Shown: positions 27,679-37,051 of the stretch, piece after piece | Numbering within the stretch: the first letter of the stretch is position 1 | Layout of the letters: each line of letters starts with the position of its first letter | NCBI GenBank assembly: GCA_025350405.1 | Contig: JANXXX010000181.1 | Coordinates: 1 to 38,628 of the forward strand | Reading direction: 5' to 3' | DNA: 38,628 nt | DNA from: Gallionella sp. | GTDB taxonomy: Bacteria; Pseudomonadota; Gammaproteobacteria; Burkholderiales; Gallionellaceae | The notes under the pieces: generated by a model | Seen by the model: only the letters and a program-made list of their open reading frames with translations | What the model was told of the DNA's origin: nothing | Databases searched by the model: none | Position numbers and translations under genes: made by a program

Positions 27679-29805
27679 CTACTTTGACAGATTTGCGCGC
27701 GCAGCCAGTTTTGCGCGTGGCACTTCCACTGTATTGCCGTCTTCCTGCTTCACTGCCAGCGCCAGCGGTGAACGTGCTATTGGCCACACACCCTTGATCA
27801 AATTGGTCAATTCCGGCCCGCTGAATGCGGCGTAGCTGAACTTGGCGTAGTGCGGCAATTTCCTGGCGAGTACCGGCAACATCGCGGCATCGGGCGCAGC
27901 GAGCCAAGCGGCGGGCGTTTTTCCGATGTGGGCAGTTAAAACCAGCGCGTGCTTGGTGCGCTGGTATTCTCCGGCCAGCCACACTCCGCCTTCCGACAGC
28001 ATCGTCCCGCTTTGCATCAGCGCAGCCTGGAATTCGCCGCGAAAACGATTTTCTTCGCCAAACATCCATACCGCACCTTCGTCCGGCAAGCGCTCGATTT
28101 CATCGTCCCACTTAATAACGGTTTCGCGCGCCGGTTGTTTTTGCCAGGCTTGCGCAATGACGAGATATTGCGCGCGTAACGCCTCCGCTGCCTTGCGTGG
28201 CAACACGATCAGTAATTTTTCCGCGCCAAACACCTGCGACAGTGCAGCGGGAATTTCGGCGCGATCCAGGCGGCGGAACAAATCGAACTCCGGATCGAGA
28301 TCTACACGCAACGGTTGTGCGGCAAGCGACAGGTGCAATTCGGCTTGTTTGTCCTTCATCTCCATCACGGTCGAATAAGCGCCATCCTGTCCTGCCAGCG
28401 TGACTGCGAGCGGCAGGTCGAGAACATAGGCAGGGCCGGGTTGGGTTTGTTCGACTTTGATACTGAGTTCGTAGCCCGCTGCGGCACGGCGTGTCTTGTC
28501 GTAATGTACTTGGGCCGAAACCAGGCGCAATTGCGGCGCTCCGGATTGCTGCACCCATTGCGCGAAGAATGGTTTAAGGTCTCTACCTGATGCTTGCGAA
28601 AGCATGTATTCGAGATCGGCGAAGCTCGCGCGCTTGAATCGATAGTTGCGGTAAAAGTTTTGCAGCGCGCGCTTGAACGTCTCATCACCCAGTTGTCTGC
28701 GCAGCATGTGGAACAGCATCATGGCCTTGCCATAGCCCACCGCTTCACTTTGCGCACTATGGCGGGAAGTGAATTGCGTGAGCGGGAAATCCCGTCCGGC
28801 GGAAACGAAGTCGGCATATTTTTGCAATATGCTGCGCCGATATTCCGCACCATTGCCTTTTTGTTCCTGCAACAGGTGATCGGCCAAATAAGCGGTGAGA
28901 CCTTCCGACCAGTTGCCGCTGGCATAATCCACATATACGCCATTGCCCCACCAGTTGTGCAGAATTTCGTGCGGGTAAGACGAATCGACGATGAACGGCA
29001 GGCGGATCACCTGGCTGCCCAGCAAGGTGAACGACGGCATGCCATAACCGGTTTCCCAGAAATTTTCCACCAGCGCGAACTTGGCATAAGGATAAGGGCC
29101 GATGAGCCGTTGATACATCGCCAGGTAACGGGCAGTGGCATCCAGATAACGCTGCGCGAGTGCCGCATCGCCGTTGCGCAAATAGACCTGCGCTGCGATA
29201 CCGTTTTCGTTGTGTGCGTATTCGATGAACGGCGCGGCAATCAGATATATCTCGTCTTGCGGCTGGATTTCTTGCCAAGTTGCATGGGCCTCGCTCACAG
29301 CGATTCGTTCACCCTGGCTGATGGCCCGCCAACCCGCGGGCATCGCAACATCCAGTTTGAACGCCAACATGCCGTCACTGAAGCGCGGATACCAGCCACT
29401 GTCACCACTAAGTACCGCCCCCTCAGTCGTGATGGTGCCCGGTGTGCTTTCGAAGCTGCGTGCCTCGCGCGCATCCTGCTGTGGCGGATGAAATATTTCG
29501 CCGCCATAGTTGAGCGTGAAGCTGTCGTGGCCGGGTGGCAGCGTGACGCGGTACCGCCGCAGCCAGTCTTCCGGCATTCCCCCTGCGGGTTTGATCTCGG
29601 CATCCGGCGAGGTGGGGTTCAAGTCGTAGTGCAATGAAAAATATAGCGTGCGCGGCGAGCCAGGTGGCAAGGCGATATGGTCTTCTGCTATCAGGGTATG
29701 TTGTTCTGGATGAAGTGCGATGTGCAGTTGGTGATGCGGCAGCGTTTGCGCAAAGCCAGTTACTGCAAAAAGAATAAGCGAAAAAGCGAATGCTAAGCGC
29801 ATCAT
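27679..29805 (-). CDS. M1-family metallopeptidase-like exported protein
   Basis: The 708-residue protein has a signal peptide (MRLAFAFSLILFAVTGFAQ). An amino-terminal beta-sandwich precedes a gluzincin domain with the zinc motif HEILH in PHEILHNWWGNGVYVDY, and a glutamate 19 residues on in NWSEGLTAYLADHLL. The aminopeptidase GxMEN exopeptidase loop is replaced by GYGMPSFTLLG, so it may not be a classic aminopeptidase. Helical and beta-rich parts follow, ending with KLAARANLSK. It would act in the periplasm. The start at 29805 was chosen at the double methionine before the signal peptide. Confidence 0.82.
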   Translation of the reverse strand: MMRLAFAFSLILFAVTGFAQTLPHHQLHIALHPEQHTLIAEDHIALPPGSPRTLYFSLHYDLNPTSPDAEIKPAGGMPEDWLRRYRVTLPPGHDSFTLNYGGEIFHPPQQDAREARSFESTPGTITTEGAVLSGDSGWYPRFSDGMLAFKLDVAMPAGWRAISQGERIAVSEAHATWQEIQPQDEIYLIAAPFIEYAHNENGIAAQVYLRNGDAALAQRYLDATARYLAMYQRLIGPYPYAKFALVENFWETGYGMPSFTLLGSQVIRLPFIVDSSYPHEILHNWWGNGVYVDYASGNWSEGLTAYLADHLLQEQKGNGAEYRRSILQKYADFVSAGRDFPLTQFTSRHSAQSEAVGYGKAMMLFHMLRRQLGDETFKRALQNFYRNYRFKRASFADLEYMLSQASGRDLKPFFAQWVQQSGAPQLRLVSAQVHYDKTRRAAAGYELSIKVEQTQPGPAYVLDLPLAVTLAGQDGAYSTVMEMKDKQAELHLSLAAQPLRVDLDPEFDLFRRLDRAEIPAALSQVFGAEKLLIVLPRKAAEALRAQYLVIAQAWQKQPARETVIKWDDEIERLPDEGAVWMFGEENRFRGEFQAALMQSGTMLSEGGVWLAGEYQRTKHALVLTAHIGKTPAAWLAAPDAAMLPVLARKLPHYAKFSYAAFSGPELTNLIKGVWPIARSPLALAVKQEDGNTVEVPRAKLAARANLSK

Positions 29806-30321
29806 GTTAAATCCGCCGAAGACCTGCAATTATGTGCCCTACTATTTTTCATGCTGTCCCCGGCCTAGTGCGAATCGCAAACGTCTTGGAGCGTGGAGCA
29901 GCTAACTTAGGGCCAGTACTGTGCAGATACTGTCTCGTCATGCAAGCTCCCCAAGTTGGCTATGCCAAATGCTGACACTACCGGACCGGGCCATTCCTGT
30001 ACACGCAGCCTGTTCCCCCAGCGAACCGGCCATATTGCTTGCATCCAACACAAACAACAATCACCTTCAATCTTCAGACACTTTTTGACTAATGCCGGAT
30101 GCCTACTCATAATAGCCAGCGTATCGGCATGTTTCACATGCGCTCAGATCATACACAAATTTTCTTGCCCAATTAAATATAGGTATCATATTAAGGCCAA
30201 TATCTTCCCAATACAAAAATCTTAGGGATCGCTTCTTAAAAAACCAGGAACATATTTATTGATATGGCTGTAGATTTAAAACATGTTTGACCACCGCCCG
30301 CCTCACACGAGGAGTTACAAC
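29806..30321. other. Intergenic region before the cytochrome c-FTR1 gene
   Basis: About 510 bases between divergent genes. Short open frames exist (for example a 76-codon frame at 29907-30137 on the minus strand), but none has a recognisable family. A possible sigma-70 pair is TTGCCC at 30165-30170 and ATATTA at 30188-30193, 17 bases apart. I saw no convincing Fur box. GAGGAG at 30309-30314 is the ribosome site for the downstream gene. Confidence 0.4.
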
Positions 30322-32289
30322 TTGTCATCCAAATCGATCCGCATGCTTTCCGCAGCCATCGCCGCATCTTTCCTGATTCTGCTGATGCCTGCTGCCCATG
30401 CTGATGCAACATCCGAACAGAACGCACAATCCATCCTTCACATGCTCGATTACCTAGGTGTGGATTATGGCGGATCGGTGTGGTTTGGCAAGGTAGTCAA
30501 CGAAAGGGAGTATCAGGAACAGGCCGAATTCGCCGGGCAATCCGCAAAACTATTAGCCAAACTGCCGAGTCATCCAAACCAGGCGGCGCTGGTCAATGAA
30601 GCTCAGGAGCTTGACCGCAATGTTCGAGCGAAAGCCCCTGCCGAACAGGTCAGTGCTGCTGCGCAACAACTACGCAGGAAAATCATCGCTGCATACAAAG
30701 TCCCTGTGTCACCGCGAAAAGTACCGGACTTCAAACAAGCCGCCATTTTGTACCAACAACTGTGCGTCGCGTGCCATGGTGCTGAAGGACATGGCGATGG
30801 TTTCAAAAGCGAAACGCTCAACCCGAGACCGACCAATTTCCATGACGCGATTCGCATGGGCAAACGTAGCGTCTATGGCCTTTACAATACCATTTCCCTT
30901 GGCGTCGCACGCACGGACATGCCGGGATTTTCGCAATTGTCAGATGAAGAGCGCTGGTCTCTTGCATTCCTCGTCTCCAATTTCCACAACCTTCCGGAAC
31001 GAATGGATCTTGGACACAAACTTTGGGAAAAGCGTAATTTCCAGGGAGCCGCTCCAAACCTGGCTGCACTTGCCACTCTTACGGCAAATGAGGTCAGCAT
31101 CAACCATGGCGACAATACCAGAGCAGTTTTCGAGTATCTGCGCGCCGAACCGCAAGCACTCGTCGCGACCCGTCATGCCACCCTGATATTCGCCGCTGAA
31201 CAGCTCGATCAGGCACTGGCCCGCTACCGTGCCGGTGACCAAACCGAGGCGCTGCACTTTGCCATTGAGGCTTATCTGGAGGGTTTTGAACCAATGGAAA
31301 TGGGACTCATCAACCTCAATGCCCAGCTTCGCGTCGACATCGAACGGGAAATGATGACGATACGCCAACTCATCTACAGCGGAGTCCCCATTGAAACGTT
31401 GACAATGAAAATCGAACAGGCGAAGGAGCTGCTCAGCCAAGCCGATGAATTATTGAGAGGGGGCAAGCTCACCATCACTGGCGCTTTCGCCAGCTCGCTT
31501 TTCATCCTGTTGCATAAAGGATGGGTGGTACTCCTGATACTTCCGACGATCCTGGCTTTCGTAGCGCGGAGCGAACGGCGCAGCGGTGCGCTGACCTACA
31601 TTCATGCCGGGTGGGGTAGCGCGCTGCTGCTGGGTCTATTTACCTGGGCTGCAACAACTTGGTTCGTGAGCATATCCGGTTCTGCCCGGACCATCATCTC
31701 GGGCGTTACCGCATTGCTTGCCTCAGCTATATTGATCTACGTGTGGCTCTTGCTTCACGACAAGACGCATACTCGTGCCTGGCAGCAGTTCCTGAGAGAT
31801 AAGGTTGGTACAGTACTGGAAAGAAAGACCCTGCGGGTACTCGCGCTAATCTCCTTTTTTATAGTGTATCGAGAAATCTTCGAAGCTGTGTTGTTCTACC
31901 AATCTCTTTGGACACAAACCAGCCATGTCATAAGAACCTCACTGTGGGGTGGCATATTTGCTGGCGGTCTGACGCTGCTGGCTGGCGGCTGGGGGTTATT
32001 CCGTTTCGTCATCAAGCTGTCACCCGGGGTTTTCTTTGCGGGCACGTCGATATTGTTCGCGTTCATGGCTGTGATCTTCGTTGGCCAAAGCATCACCTCG
32101 CTACAAGTGGCAGGTATAGTTGCTTCCAATCCTATCAATTTAATTTCGCTACCCATGCTGGGCTTGCTCCCGACCACCCAATCGCTGTTGGCCCAGGCAG
32201 TGGTCGTCGGAATATTAATTTTGTGCTATCGCCTTCCGATCTGGCACCGGCGCAATGATCGGAACGACAAATACCCACCAGCAACCTAA
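30322..32289 (+). CDS. Cytochrome c-FTR1 family membrane protein with degenerate first iron motif
   Basis: The product is 655 residues from a TTG at 30322, chosen because GAGGAG lies eight bases before it and a clean signal peptide follows (ending PAAHADA). A cytochrome c domain has CVACH (148-152) and the methionine ligand in TDMPGF. A helical domain (about 230-380) precedes the FTR1 membrane part from about 390. Permeases of this group carry REGLE-type motifs in transmembrane helices 1 and 4. Here the second is intact (REIFE, 517-521), but the first is HKGWV (398-402), lacking both Glu. Iron uptake may be lost or changed, while the haem domain is conserved. The rest of the fold, including YIHAGWGSALLLG, is well kept. 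Confidence 0.85.
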   Translation: MSSKSIRMLSAAIAASFLILLMPAAHADATSEQNAQSILHMLDYLGVDYGGSVWFGKVVNEREYQEQAEFAGQSAKLLAKLPSHPNQAALVNEAQELDRNVRAKAPAEQVSAAAQQLRRKIIAAYKVPVSPRKVPDFKQAAILYQQLCVACHGAEGHGDGFKSETLNPRPTNFHDAIRMGKRSVYGLYNTISLGVARTDMPGFSQLSDEERWSLAFLVSNFHNLPERMDLGHKLWEKRNFQGAAPNLAALATLTANEVSINHGDNTRAVFEYLRAEPQALVATRHATLIFAAEQLDQALARYRAGDQTEALHFAIEAYLEGFEPMEMGLINLNAQLRVDIEREMMTIRQLIYSGVPIETLTMKIEQAKELLSQADELLRGGKLTITGAFASSLFILLHKGWVVLLILPTILAFVARSERRSGALTYIHAGWGSALLLGLFTWAATTWFVSISGSARTIISGVTALLASAILIYVWLLLHDKTHTRAWQQFLRDKVGTVLERKTLRVLALISFFIVYREIFEAVLFYQSLWTQTSHVIRTSLWGGIFAGGLTLLAGGWGLFRFVIKLSPGVFFAGTSILFAFMAVIFVGQSITSLQVAGIVASNPINLISLPMLGLLPTTQSLLAQAVVVGILILCYRLPIWHRRNDRNDKYPPAT

Positions 32290-32306
32290 GTCAGATGCTT
32301 GGGATT

Positions 32307-32325
32307 GCCTCAATGGCGAGGTTTT
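32307..32325 (+). terminator. Weak terminator-like hairpin between convergent genes
   Basis: CCTC (32308-32311) and GAGG (32318-32321) form a short stem followed by TTTT, just beyond the FTR1-like gene and before the end of the convergent small gene. Confidence 0.35.
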
Positions 32326-32355
32326 AACGCGCAGCGATGAACAGATGAATGAGCC

Positions 32356-32724
32356 TCAGTGTTTCTGCGGACGTCCGGTTTTAATTTTTTCCAGGCTGGC
32401 CAAGACGGCCTTCAATTCCGTGGCATTGAGTTCAGCCAACAGCTTTAGCCCGGCTCGCAACACTTCGCTTTTCTTGACATGCACTTTCGCTTTCAGGCAA
32501 ATAGCCTTGATCTCGGCAATCTTTGCATACTCGCTTTGCGGCATAGTAAAACTGTCACGCACTACTTTCTTTTTGCGTTCCTTTCCCGGATTTTTTGCGG
32601 CCAGTTGCGGTGCGGCTTTAGCGATTGCCTTGACCGCCGATTTTGTGATCGGCCTTGCCGGAGCAGAAACTTTTTTCGTCGGCGGTTTTTTTTCTGCCTT
32701 CACGGCAGTCTTTTTGGTTGTCAT
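32356..32724 (-). CDS. Small protein with lysine/alanine tail and probable ribbon-helix-helix domain
   Basis: The 122-residue protein begins with about 50 residues rich in lysine, alanine and proline (KKTAVKAEKKPPTKKVSAPA), like histone H1-like bacterial tails. It then has an ordered part, RDSFTMPQSEYAKIAEIKAI and KAKVHVKKSEVLRAGLKLLA, that looks like a ribbon-helix-helix DNA-binding unit. It may bind DNA non-specifically or regulate genes, though no family was firmly recognised. AAGGGA lies six bases before the ATG. It is divergent from sixA, with a palindrome in the shared upstream region. Confidence 0.65.
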   Translation of the reverse strand: MTTKKTAVKAEKKPPTKKVSAPARPITKSAVKAIAKAAPQLAAKNPGKERKKKVVRDSFTMPQSEYAKIAEIKAICLKAKVHVKKSEVLRAGLKLLAELNATELKAVLASLEKIKTGRPQKH

Positions 32725-32758
32725 ATCATTCCCTTCGTATTAGAGTGGCGCAAACAGT

Positions 32759-32771
32759 GTATACGGTATAC
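32759..32771. promoter_or_regulatory. GTATAC palindrome between divergent genes
   Basis: GTATAC-G-GTATAC is a 13-base inverted repeat 34 bases before the sixA ATG and 35 bases before the ATG of the divergent DNA-binding-like gene. It may be an operator, perhaps for that gene's own product. Confidence 0.4.
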
Positions 32772-32804
32772 GCTGATAAATAAAATGAAATTTCGGGAGC
32801 GATG

Positions 32805-33251
32805 ATGGATCTGATCCTGTGGCGGCATGCGGAAGCAGCAGAAGGCACCCCGGACCATGCGCGCGAACTCACTGCGAAGGGTATCAAACAGGCAGGGAAG
32901 GCGGCTGCTTTCTTGCATCAACATTTGCCCGAAGAACACCGCATTCTGGTCAGTCCGACGACCCGCACCCGGCAAACCGCCGCTGCGCTCACCAGCAAAT
33001 TCACGCTCGCGCCTACCATCGCACCAGGCGCTTCCGCTCATGCCGTGTTGCAGGCTGCGCGCTGGCCGGATGCCGGTGGCACGGTGCTGATCGTCGGACA
33101 TCAGCCGACTCTGGGCGAAGTCGCGGCTCAATTGCTGGGCTGCGGGGATTCCACATTGAGCATCAAGAAGGGTGCACTATGGTGGTTCAGCCAACGCGAG
33201 GGCTCTGAACAGGTCACGCTGCGTTTGGTTATTACGCCGGATTTTTTGTAA
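32805..33251 (+). CDS. sixA: Phosphohistidine phosphatase SixA
   Basis: The 148-residue histidine phosphatase has the RHG-type centre LILWRHAEAAEGTPDHAREL, VSPTTRTRQTAAAL, and the second histidine in VLIVGHQPTLGEVA. SixA removes phosphate from histidines in phosphotransfer proteins. Two ATG codons occur in tandem (32802 and 32805). The second is preferred because GGAG at 32796-32799 is five bases before it but only two bases before the first. The end of the gene lies close to the pap ribosome site. Confidence 0.9.
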   Translation: MDLILWRHAEAAEGTPDHARELTAKGIKQAGKAAAFLHQHLPEEHRILVSPTTRTRQTAAALTSKFTLAPTIAPGASAHAVLQAARWPDAGGTVLIVGHQPTLGEVAAQLLGCGDSTLSIKKGALWWFSQREGSEQVTLRLVITPDFL

Positions 33252-33291
33252 GCCTTCTGTAATCGTATTCATTTACCAAGAGGGGCACGCC

Positions 33292-34779
33292 GTGTTTGAA
33301 TCTGCAGAGCTCGGACATAAAGTCGACAAAGCCACTTACGATGCAGAAGTACCCAAGTTGCGCGAAGACCTGATCAACACACAATTCGACCTGGCGAAGA
33401 AGGCCACATTTCCGGTCATCATCCTCGTCGGCGGTCTGGACGGGGCAGGGCGCGGCGAGACCGTCAATCTGCTCAACGAGTGGATGGATCCGCGCTACAT
33501 CCAAACCCACGGCATGGGCGAACCGTCCGACGAAGAGATGGAGCGCCCGATGATGTGGCGCTTCTGGCGCGTTCTGCCGCCCAAGGGCCGGATCGGCGTG
33601 TTCCTTGGTTCCTGGTACACCTGGCCCATCCTGAATCGTGCGCAGGGCATCAGCAAGGATGCCGAGCTGGTGCAAAGCCTGGAACGTGCGCGGCGGCTGG
33701 AAAAAATGCTGGCCGACGAAGGCGCGCTGATCATCAAGTTCTGGTTGCACCTGTCCAAGGAAAAACAAAAGGCGCGGCTGAAGATGCTGGAGGCAGACCC
33801 CAAGACCCGCTGGCGCGTCACCGACCGCGACTGGGAACATTACAAGATGCACAAAAAGTTAATGGGCATCCACGAGACCGTCATCCGCCATACCAACACT
33901 ACCGAAGCCCCGTGGTGGATAGTAGAGGGGGTTGATCCGCGTTACCGCAGCCTGACGGTAGGCAAGCTGGTGCTCGAAGCGATCCGCAAACGCCTCAAGG
34001 AAGTAAATGTCAACGCAACCGAGGTGCGCTCACCGCCACTGCTGTCCCCGATAGATAACCTGCATATCCTTAAGTCGCTCGACCTCAGCCAGCAAATCGA
34101 GAAGAAAAAGTTTGCGGCGGAGCTGGAAAAATACCAGGGCAAGCTGGCCTTGCTGACGCGCGACCCGCGCTTCTCCGAACTCACCGTGGTTGCCGTATTC
34201 GAAGGCAACGACGCGGCGGGGAAGGGCGGTGCCATCCGCCGCGTCACGGGAGCGCTGGACGCACGTTGCTACAACACCGTCCCCATCGCAGCACCCAGCG
34301 AAGAGGAACGCGCGCAACCTTACCTGTGGCGTTTCTGGCGCCACATCCCGCAGCGCGGGCGCTTCACCATCTTCGACCGTTCATGGTATGGGCGCGTGCT
34401 GGTGGAACGGGTCGAAAAATTCTGCTCGGAAAACGACTGGATGCGCGCCTATAGCGAGATCAACGACTTCGAAGCGCAGCTTGTCCGCCACAACATTGTG
34501 GTCGTCAAATTCTGGCTGTCCATCAGCAAAGACGAACAGCTGCGCCGTTTCAAGGAACGCGAGAAGATCAGCTTCAAGCGCTTCAAGATCACCGAGGAAG
34601 ACTGGCGCAACCGCAAGAAGTGGAACGAGTACGAGACCGCCGTGTGCGACATGGTGGACAGAACCAGCACCGAGATCGCGCCGTGGACACTGGTGGAAGC
34701 CAACAACAAGAACTTCGCGCGCATCAAGATTTTAAAAACGTTGTGTCAGCGCATCGAAGCGACGATGAAAAAAAAATAG
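33292..34779 (+). CDS. pap: Polyphosphate:AMP phosphotransferase (tandem PPK2 domains)
   Basis: The 495-residue protein contains two PPK2 domains. The first (about 1-240) has ILVGGLDGAGRGETVNLLNE with Arg in place of the Walker A Lys. The second (about 260-495) has VFEGNDAAGKGGAIRRVTGA with a normal Walker A and is presumably the catalytic one, as in class II PPK2/PAP enzymes that make ADP from AMP and polyphosphate. WRFWR occurs in both halves. The GTG at 33292 has AGAGGGG upstream and gives the family length; earlier in-frame starts overlap sixA. It complements ppk1 upstream. Confidence 0.93.
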   Translation: MFESAELGHKVDKATYDAEVPKLREDLINTQFDLAKKATFPVIILVGGLDGAGRGETVNLLNEWMDPRYIQTHGMGEPSDEEMERPMMWRFWRVLPPKGRIGVFLGSWYTWPILNRAQGISKDAELVQSLERARRLEKMLADEGALIIKFWLHLSKEKQKARLKMLEADPKTRWRVTDRDWEHYKMHKKLMGIHETVIRHTNTTEAPWWIVEGVDPRYRSLTVGKLVLEAIRKRLKEVNVNATEVRSPPLLSPIDNLHILKSLDLSQQIEKKKFAAELEKYQGKLALLTRDPRFSELTVVAVFEGNDAAGKGGAIRRVTGALDARCYNTVPIAAPSEEERAQPYLWRFWRHIPQRGRFTIFDRSWYGRVLVERVEKFCSENDWMRAYSEINDFEAQLVRHNIVVVKFWLSISKDEQLRRFKEREKISFKRFKITEEDWRNRKKWNEYETAVCDMVDRTSTEIAPWTLVEANNKNFARIKILKTLCQRIEATMKKK

Positions 34780-34803
34780 CCGCAAACCTGTGACAAAAAT
34801 TTG

Positions 34804-34821
34804 CCGCGGTACACATCGCGG
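34804..34821. terminator. Hairpin between pap and the convergent EamA gene
   Basis: CCGCG and CGCGG enclose an eight-base loop in the 78-base gap between convergent stops. There is no T run, so only a weak or bidirectional terminator role is proposed. Confidence 0.35.
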
Positions 34822-34857
34822 TTACACAGAGCCCTGTAGCTTGGAGCGTGCGCTGGA

Positions 34858-35292
34858 TTAACGCCTGAAACTGAGGATCACCACACCGGTTCCTACCAAC
34901 AATATCCCAAACCACTCGCGTATGCTGGGGCGTTCGTTCAGAAAGATGACCGCAAAGATCGCGACCAGCACCAGACTGAACTTGTCCACCGGCGCGACCT
35001 TGGAGGCCTCCCCCGATTGCAGCGCTCTAAAGTAGCACACCCAGGATGCGCCTGTAGCCAGTCCGGACAGCGATAAGAACAGCCAGGTTCTTGGACTGAG
35101 CGCGAAGGGGTCGCTCCACTTTCCGCTGGAATACACGAAGCCAGCTAGCACCAACAAGATCACGAAGGTGCGGATCAGTGTGGCGTAATCCGAATCGACA
35201 CCCTCAAGGCCGATCTTGGCGAAGATGGCGGTCATCGCGGCGAACACTGCGGAAAGCAATGCCCAGTAGAACCAGCTGTGCGCAGATAACAT
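34858..35292 (-). CDS. Small EamA-type membrane transporter
   Basis: The 144-residue protein has five hydrophobic spans and one EamA (DMT) repeat: WALLSAVFAAMTAIFAKIGL, GLATGASWVCYFRALQSGEA and EWFGILLVGTGVVILSF. Half-size members of this length are a known group (COG2510-like) that would work as dimers. The ATG at 35290-35292 is preferred over the longer open frame because GGAGG lies six bases before it. The substrate is unknown. It lies 20 bases after the DUF2288 gene and likely shares its transcript. Confidence 0.82.
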   Translation of the reverse strand: MLSAHSWFYWALLSAVFAAMTAIFAKIGLEGVDSDYATLIRTFVILLVLAGFVYSSGKWSDPFALSPRTWLFLSLSGLATGASWVCYFRALQSGEASKVAPVDKFSLVLVAIFAVIFLNERPSIREWFGILLVGTGVVILSFRR

Positions 35293-35312
35293 TGATACCT
35301 CCGATCGATTTA

Positions 35313-35630
35313 TTACTGAAGCTGCCGCACCGGCTGCACCAATACCCACGGACTGACCACCACGGCCCACAATATCTCATCTGTGGCTAACCAACCCTGT
35401 GCCTGTTCTTCCGACACCCTGCCAAACTTTCTTGCGGCGATCCATTGCTGAATCTGCGCCGAGTTGTCTTGGGACATCTGGTACGCGACCTCGACCAAGT
35501 CCAAATCTGGTGCTACCGCCAATGCGACGCCGCTGGCGAAATAGCGTTGTAATTCTTTCCAGGCGATCTGCGCGGTTTCCAGATTCAGCTTGGCGCGGAA
35601 TATTTCGCTGCTATCTTCAGTCGCTTCCAT
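35313..35630 (-). CDS. DUF2288 family protein
   Basis: The 105-residue product matches the DUF2288 pattern: IFRAKLNLETAQIAWKELQ, RYFASGVALAV, DLDLVEVAYQMSQDN and the near-terminal ILWAVVVSPWVLVQPV. The function is unknown, and no signal or membrane span is seen. The stop of pyrC is one base upstream of its ATG, so pyrC, this gene and the EamA gene form a probable operon. Confidence 0.85.
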   Translation of the reverse strand: MEATEDSSEIFRAKLNLETAQIAWKELQRYFASGVALAVAPDLDLVEVAYQMSQDNSAQIQQWIAARKFGRVSEEQAQGWLATDEILWAVVVSPWVLVQPVRQLQ

Positions 35631-35631
35631 T

Positions 35632-36666
35632 TCAGCCTTTATATTTCCACGTCACATTTTCTCCGGCGCGCAAAGGCACCAGCTTATCTTCGCCGAACGC
35701 CAGGCTATCCGGCACGCGCCAACTTTCCTTGTGCAAGGTGATCTTGTCGGTGTTGCGCGGCAAACGGTAAAAGTCCGCGCCGTAAAAACTGGCGAATCCT
35801 TCCAGCTTATCCAGCGCGTTCAACTGCTCGAAGGCTTCCGCATACAGCTCGATGGCGGTATGCGCGGTGTAGCAACCGGCACAGCCGCAAGCCGCTTCCT
35901 TGGTGTGTTGCGCGTGCGGCGCGCTATCGGTGCCGAGGAAGAATTTTTTGCTGCCGCTCGCTGCTGCTTTTCCTAGCGCCTCGCGATGGATCTCGCGCTT
36001 CAACACCGGCAGGCAATAATAATGCGGGCGCATGCCGCCATTGAACATCGCGTTGCGGTTATACAGCAGATGATGTGCGGTGATGGTCGCGGCGATATGA
36101 TCGGGCGCACCGATCACGAACTGCACGGCCTCTTTGGTGGTGATGTGTTCGAACACCACGCGCAGTTGCGGCAGGTCACGCAACAACGGAATCATCACTT
36201 GCTCAATGAACACCGCCTCGCGGTCGAACACATCCACACTGGGACCTGTCGCCTCGCCATGCACCAGCAGCGGCATGCCGCAACGCTGCATCTCTTCCAG
36301 CGCCTTATACGTCTTGCGGATATCGGTCACGCCCGCATCGGAGTTGGTGGTCGCCCCCGCCGGATACAGCTTGACCGCATGCACGATGCTGCTTTGCTTG
36401 GCGCGCTTGATTTCTTCTGCGGTGGTGTTGTCGGTCAGATACAAGGTCATCAGCGGCTCGAACTTCGCGCCCGCAGGCAGCGCGGCGATGATGCGCGCGC
36501 GATAGGCTTGTGCCTGCTCGGTGGTGGTGACTGGCGGTTTGAGATTGGGCATCACAATGGCGCGGGCGAATTGCCGCGCGGTATCCGGCAACACCGCCTG
36601 CATCAGCGTGCCGTCGCGCAAATGAAGATGCCAGTCGTCAGGGCGGGTAATGGTCAGTTGTTGCAC
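35632..36666 (-). CDS. pyrC: Dihydroorotase (class II)
   Basis: The 344-residue zinc enzyme of pyrimidine synthesis closes N-carbamoyl-aspartate to dihydroorotate. It has the metal motif HLHLRDG, the carboxylated lysine in [15 protein letters not shown], and [20 protein letters not shown] and [14 protein letters not shown] histidine/aspartate sites. The start is taken as GTG at 36666 because [12 protein letters not shown] matches the family beginning and gives the usual length. The frame is open to 36792, with ATG codons at 36717 and beyond, but these lack ribosome sites. Confidence 0.94.
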   Translation of the reverse strand: MQQLTITRPDDWHLHLRDGTLMQAVLPDTARQFARAIVMPNLKPPVTTTEQAQAYRARIIAALPAGAKFEPLMTLYLTDNTTAEEIKRAKQSSIVHAVKLYPAGATTNSDAGVTDIRKTYKALEEMQRCGMPLLVHGEATGPSVDVFDREAVFIEQVMIPLLRDLPQLRVVFEHITTKEAVQFVIGAPDHIAATITAHHLLYNRNAMFNGGMRPHYYCLPVLKREIHREALGKAAASGSKKFFLGTDSAPHAQHTKEAACGCAGCYTAHTAIELYAEAFEQLNALDKLEGFASFYGADFYRLPRNTDKITLHKESWRVPDSLAFGEDKLVPLRAGENVTWKYKG

Positions 36667-36818
36667 GATGTGTTCCGGCTGGATGAATGGGCGAGATTGT
36701 AATTCAAAGTCGAACATGGCGCGTAGACACGGGTCGGAAAAAACCATCCGATTGCTCAAGTTAGGAATAAATTGCGCAATAGCCAATGACAATCTAAACT
36801 AGCCGCAAAGGAGTAAGT

Positions 36819-37051
36819 GTTCCTACCGTACTGATACTTCACAGTTTCCGTTTTTTTTCAGCGGCGAAGGCGGCGAGCCGCCGCATATTCACGTTGAGCA
36901 TGGTGACAAAGTAGCGAAGTATTTGTTAGAGCCGGTGCAGCTTGCAAGCTCGGAAGGGTTCAGGAGCCACGAGCTAACCAAGGTTCGCACCATTATTATT
37001 GAACACAAAATTTTGTTCCTGGAGAAACGGAATGAACACTTGAGCAATTAA
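36819..37051 (+). pseudogene. DUF4160 protein gene, start lost and frameshifted
   Basis: The DNA encodes PTVLILHSFRFF in one frame (from 36822). After an eight-T run at 36851-36858, another frame gives GGEPPHIHVEHGDKVAKYLL and ASSEGFRSHELTKVRTIIIE, clear DUF4160 features. One more T would join the frames exactly. The codon where a start is expected, five bases after AAGGAG, is GTT. Both defects point to a dead gene, although the homopolymer could be a sequencing slip. It overlaps a DUF2442 gene in the usual pairing. Confidence 0.7.

Noticed and set aside
28594-29637. Open frame of 347 codons on the plus strand opposite the M1-type peptidase gene
   Set aside because: No domain, no start signal, and complete overlap with a gene bearing intact HEILH and signal peptide.
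29907-30137. 76-codon minus-strand frame upstream of the cytochrome c-FTR1 gene
   Set aside because: Tryptophan-rich, with no recognisable family and no ribosome site. Treated as chance.
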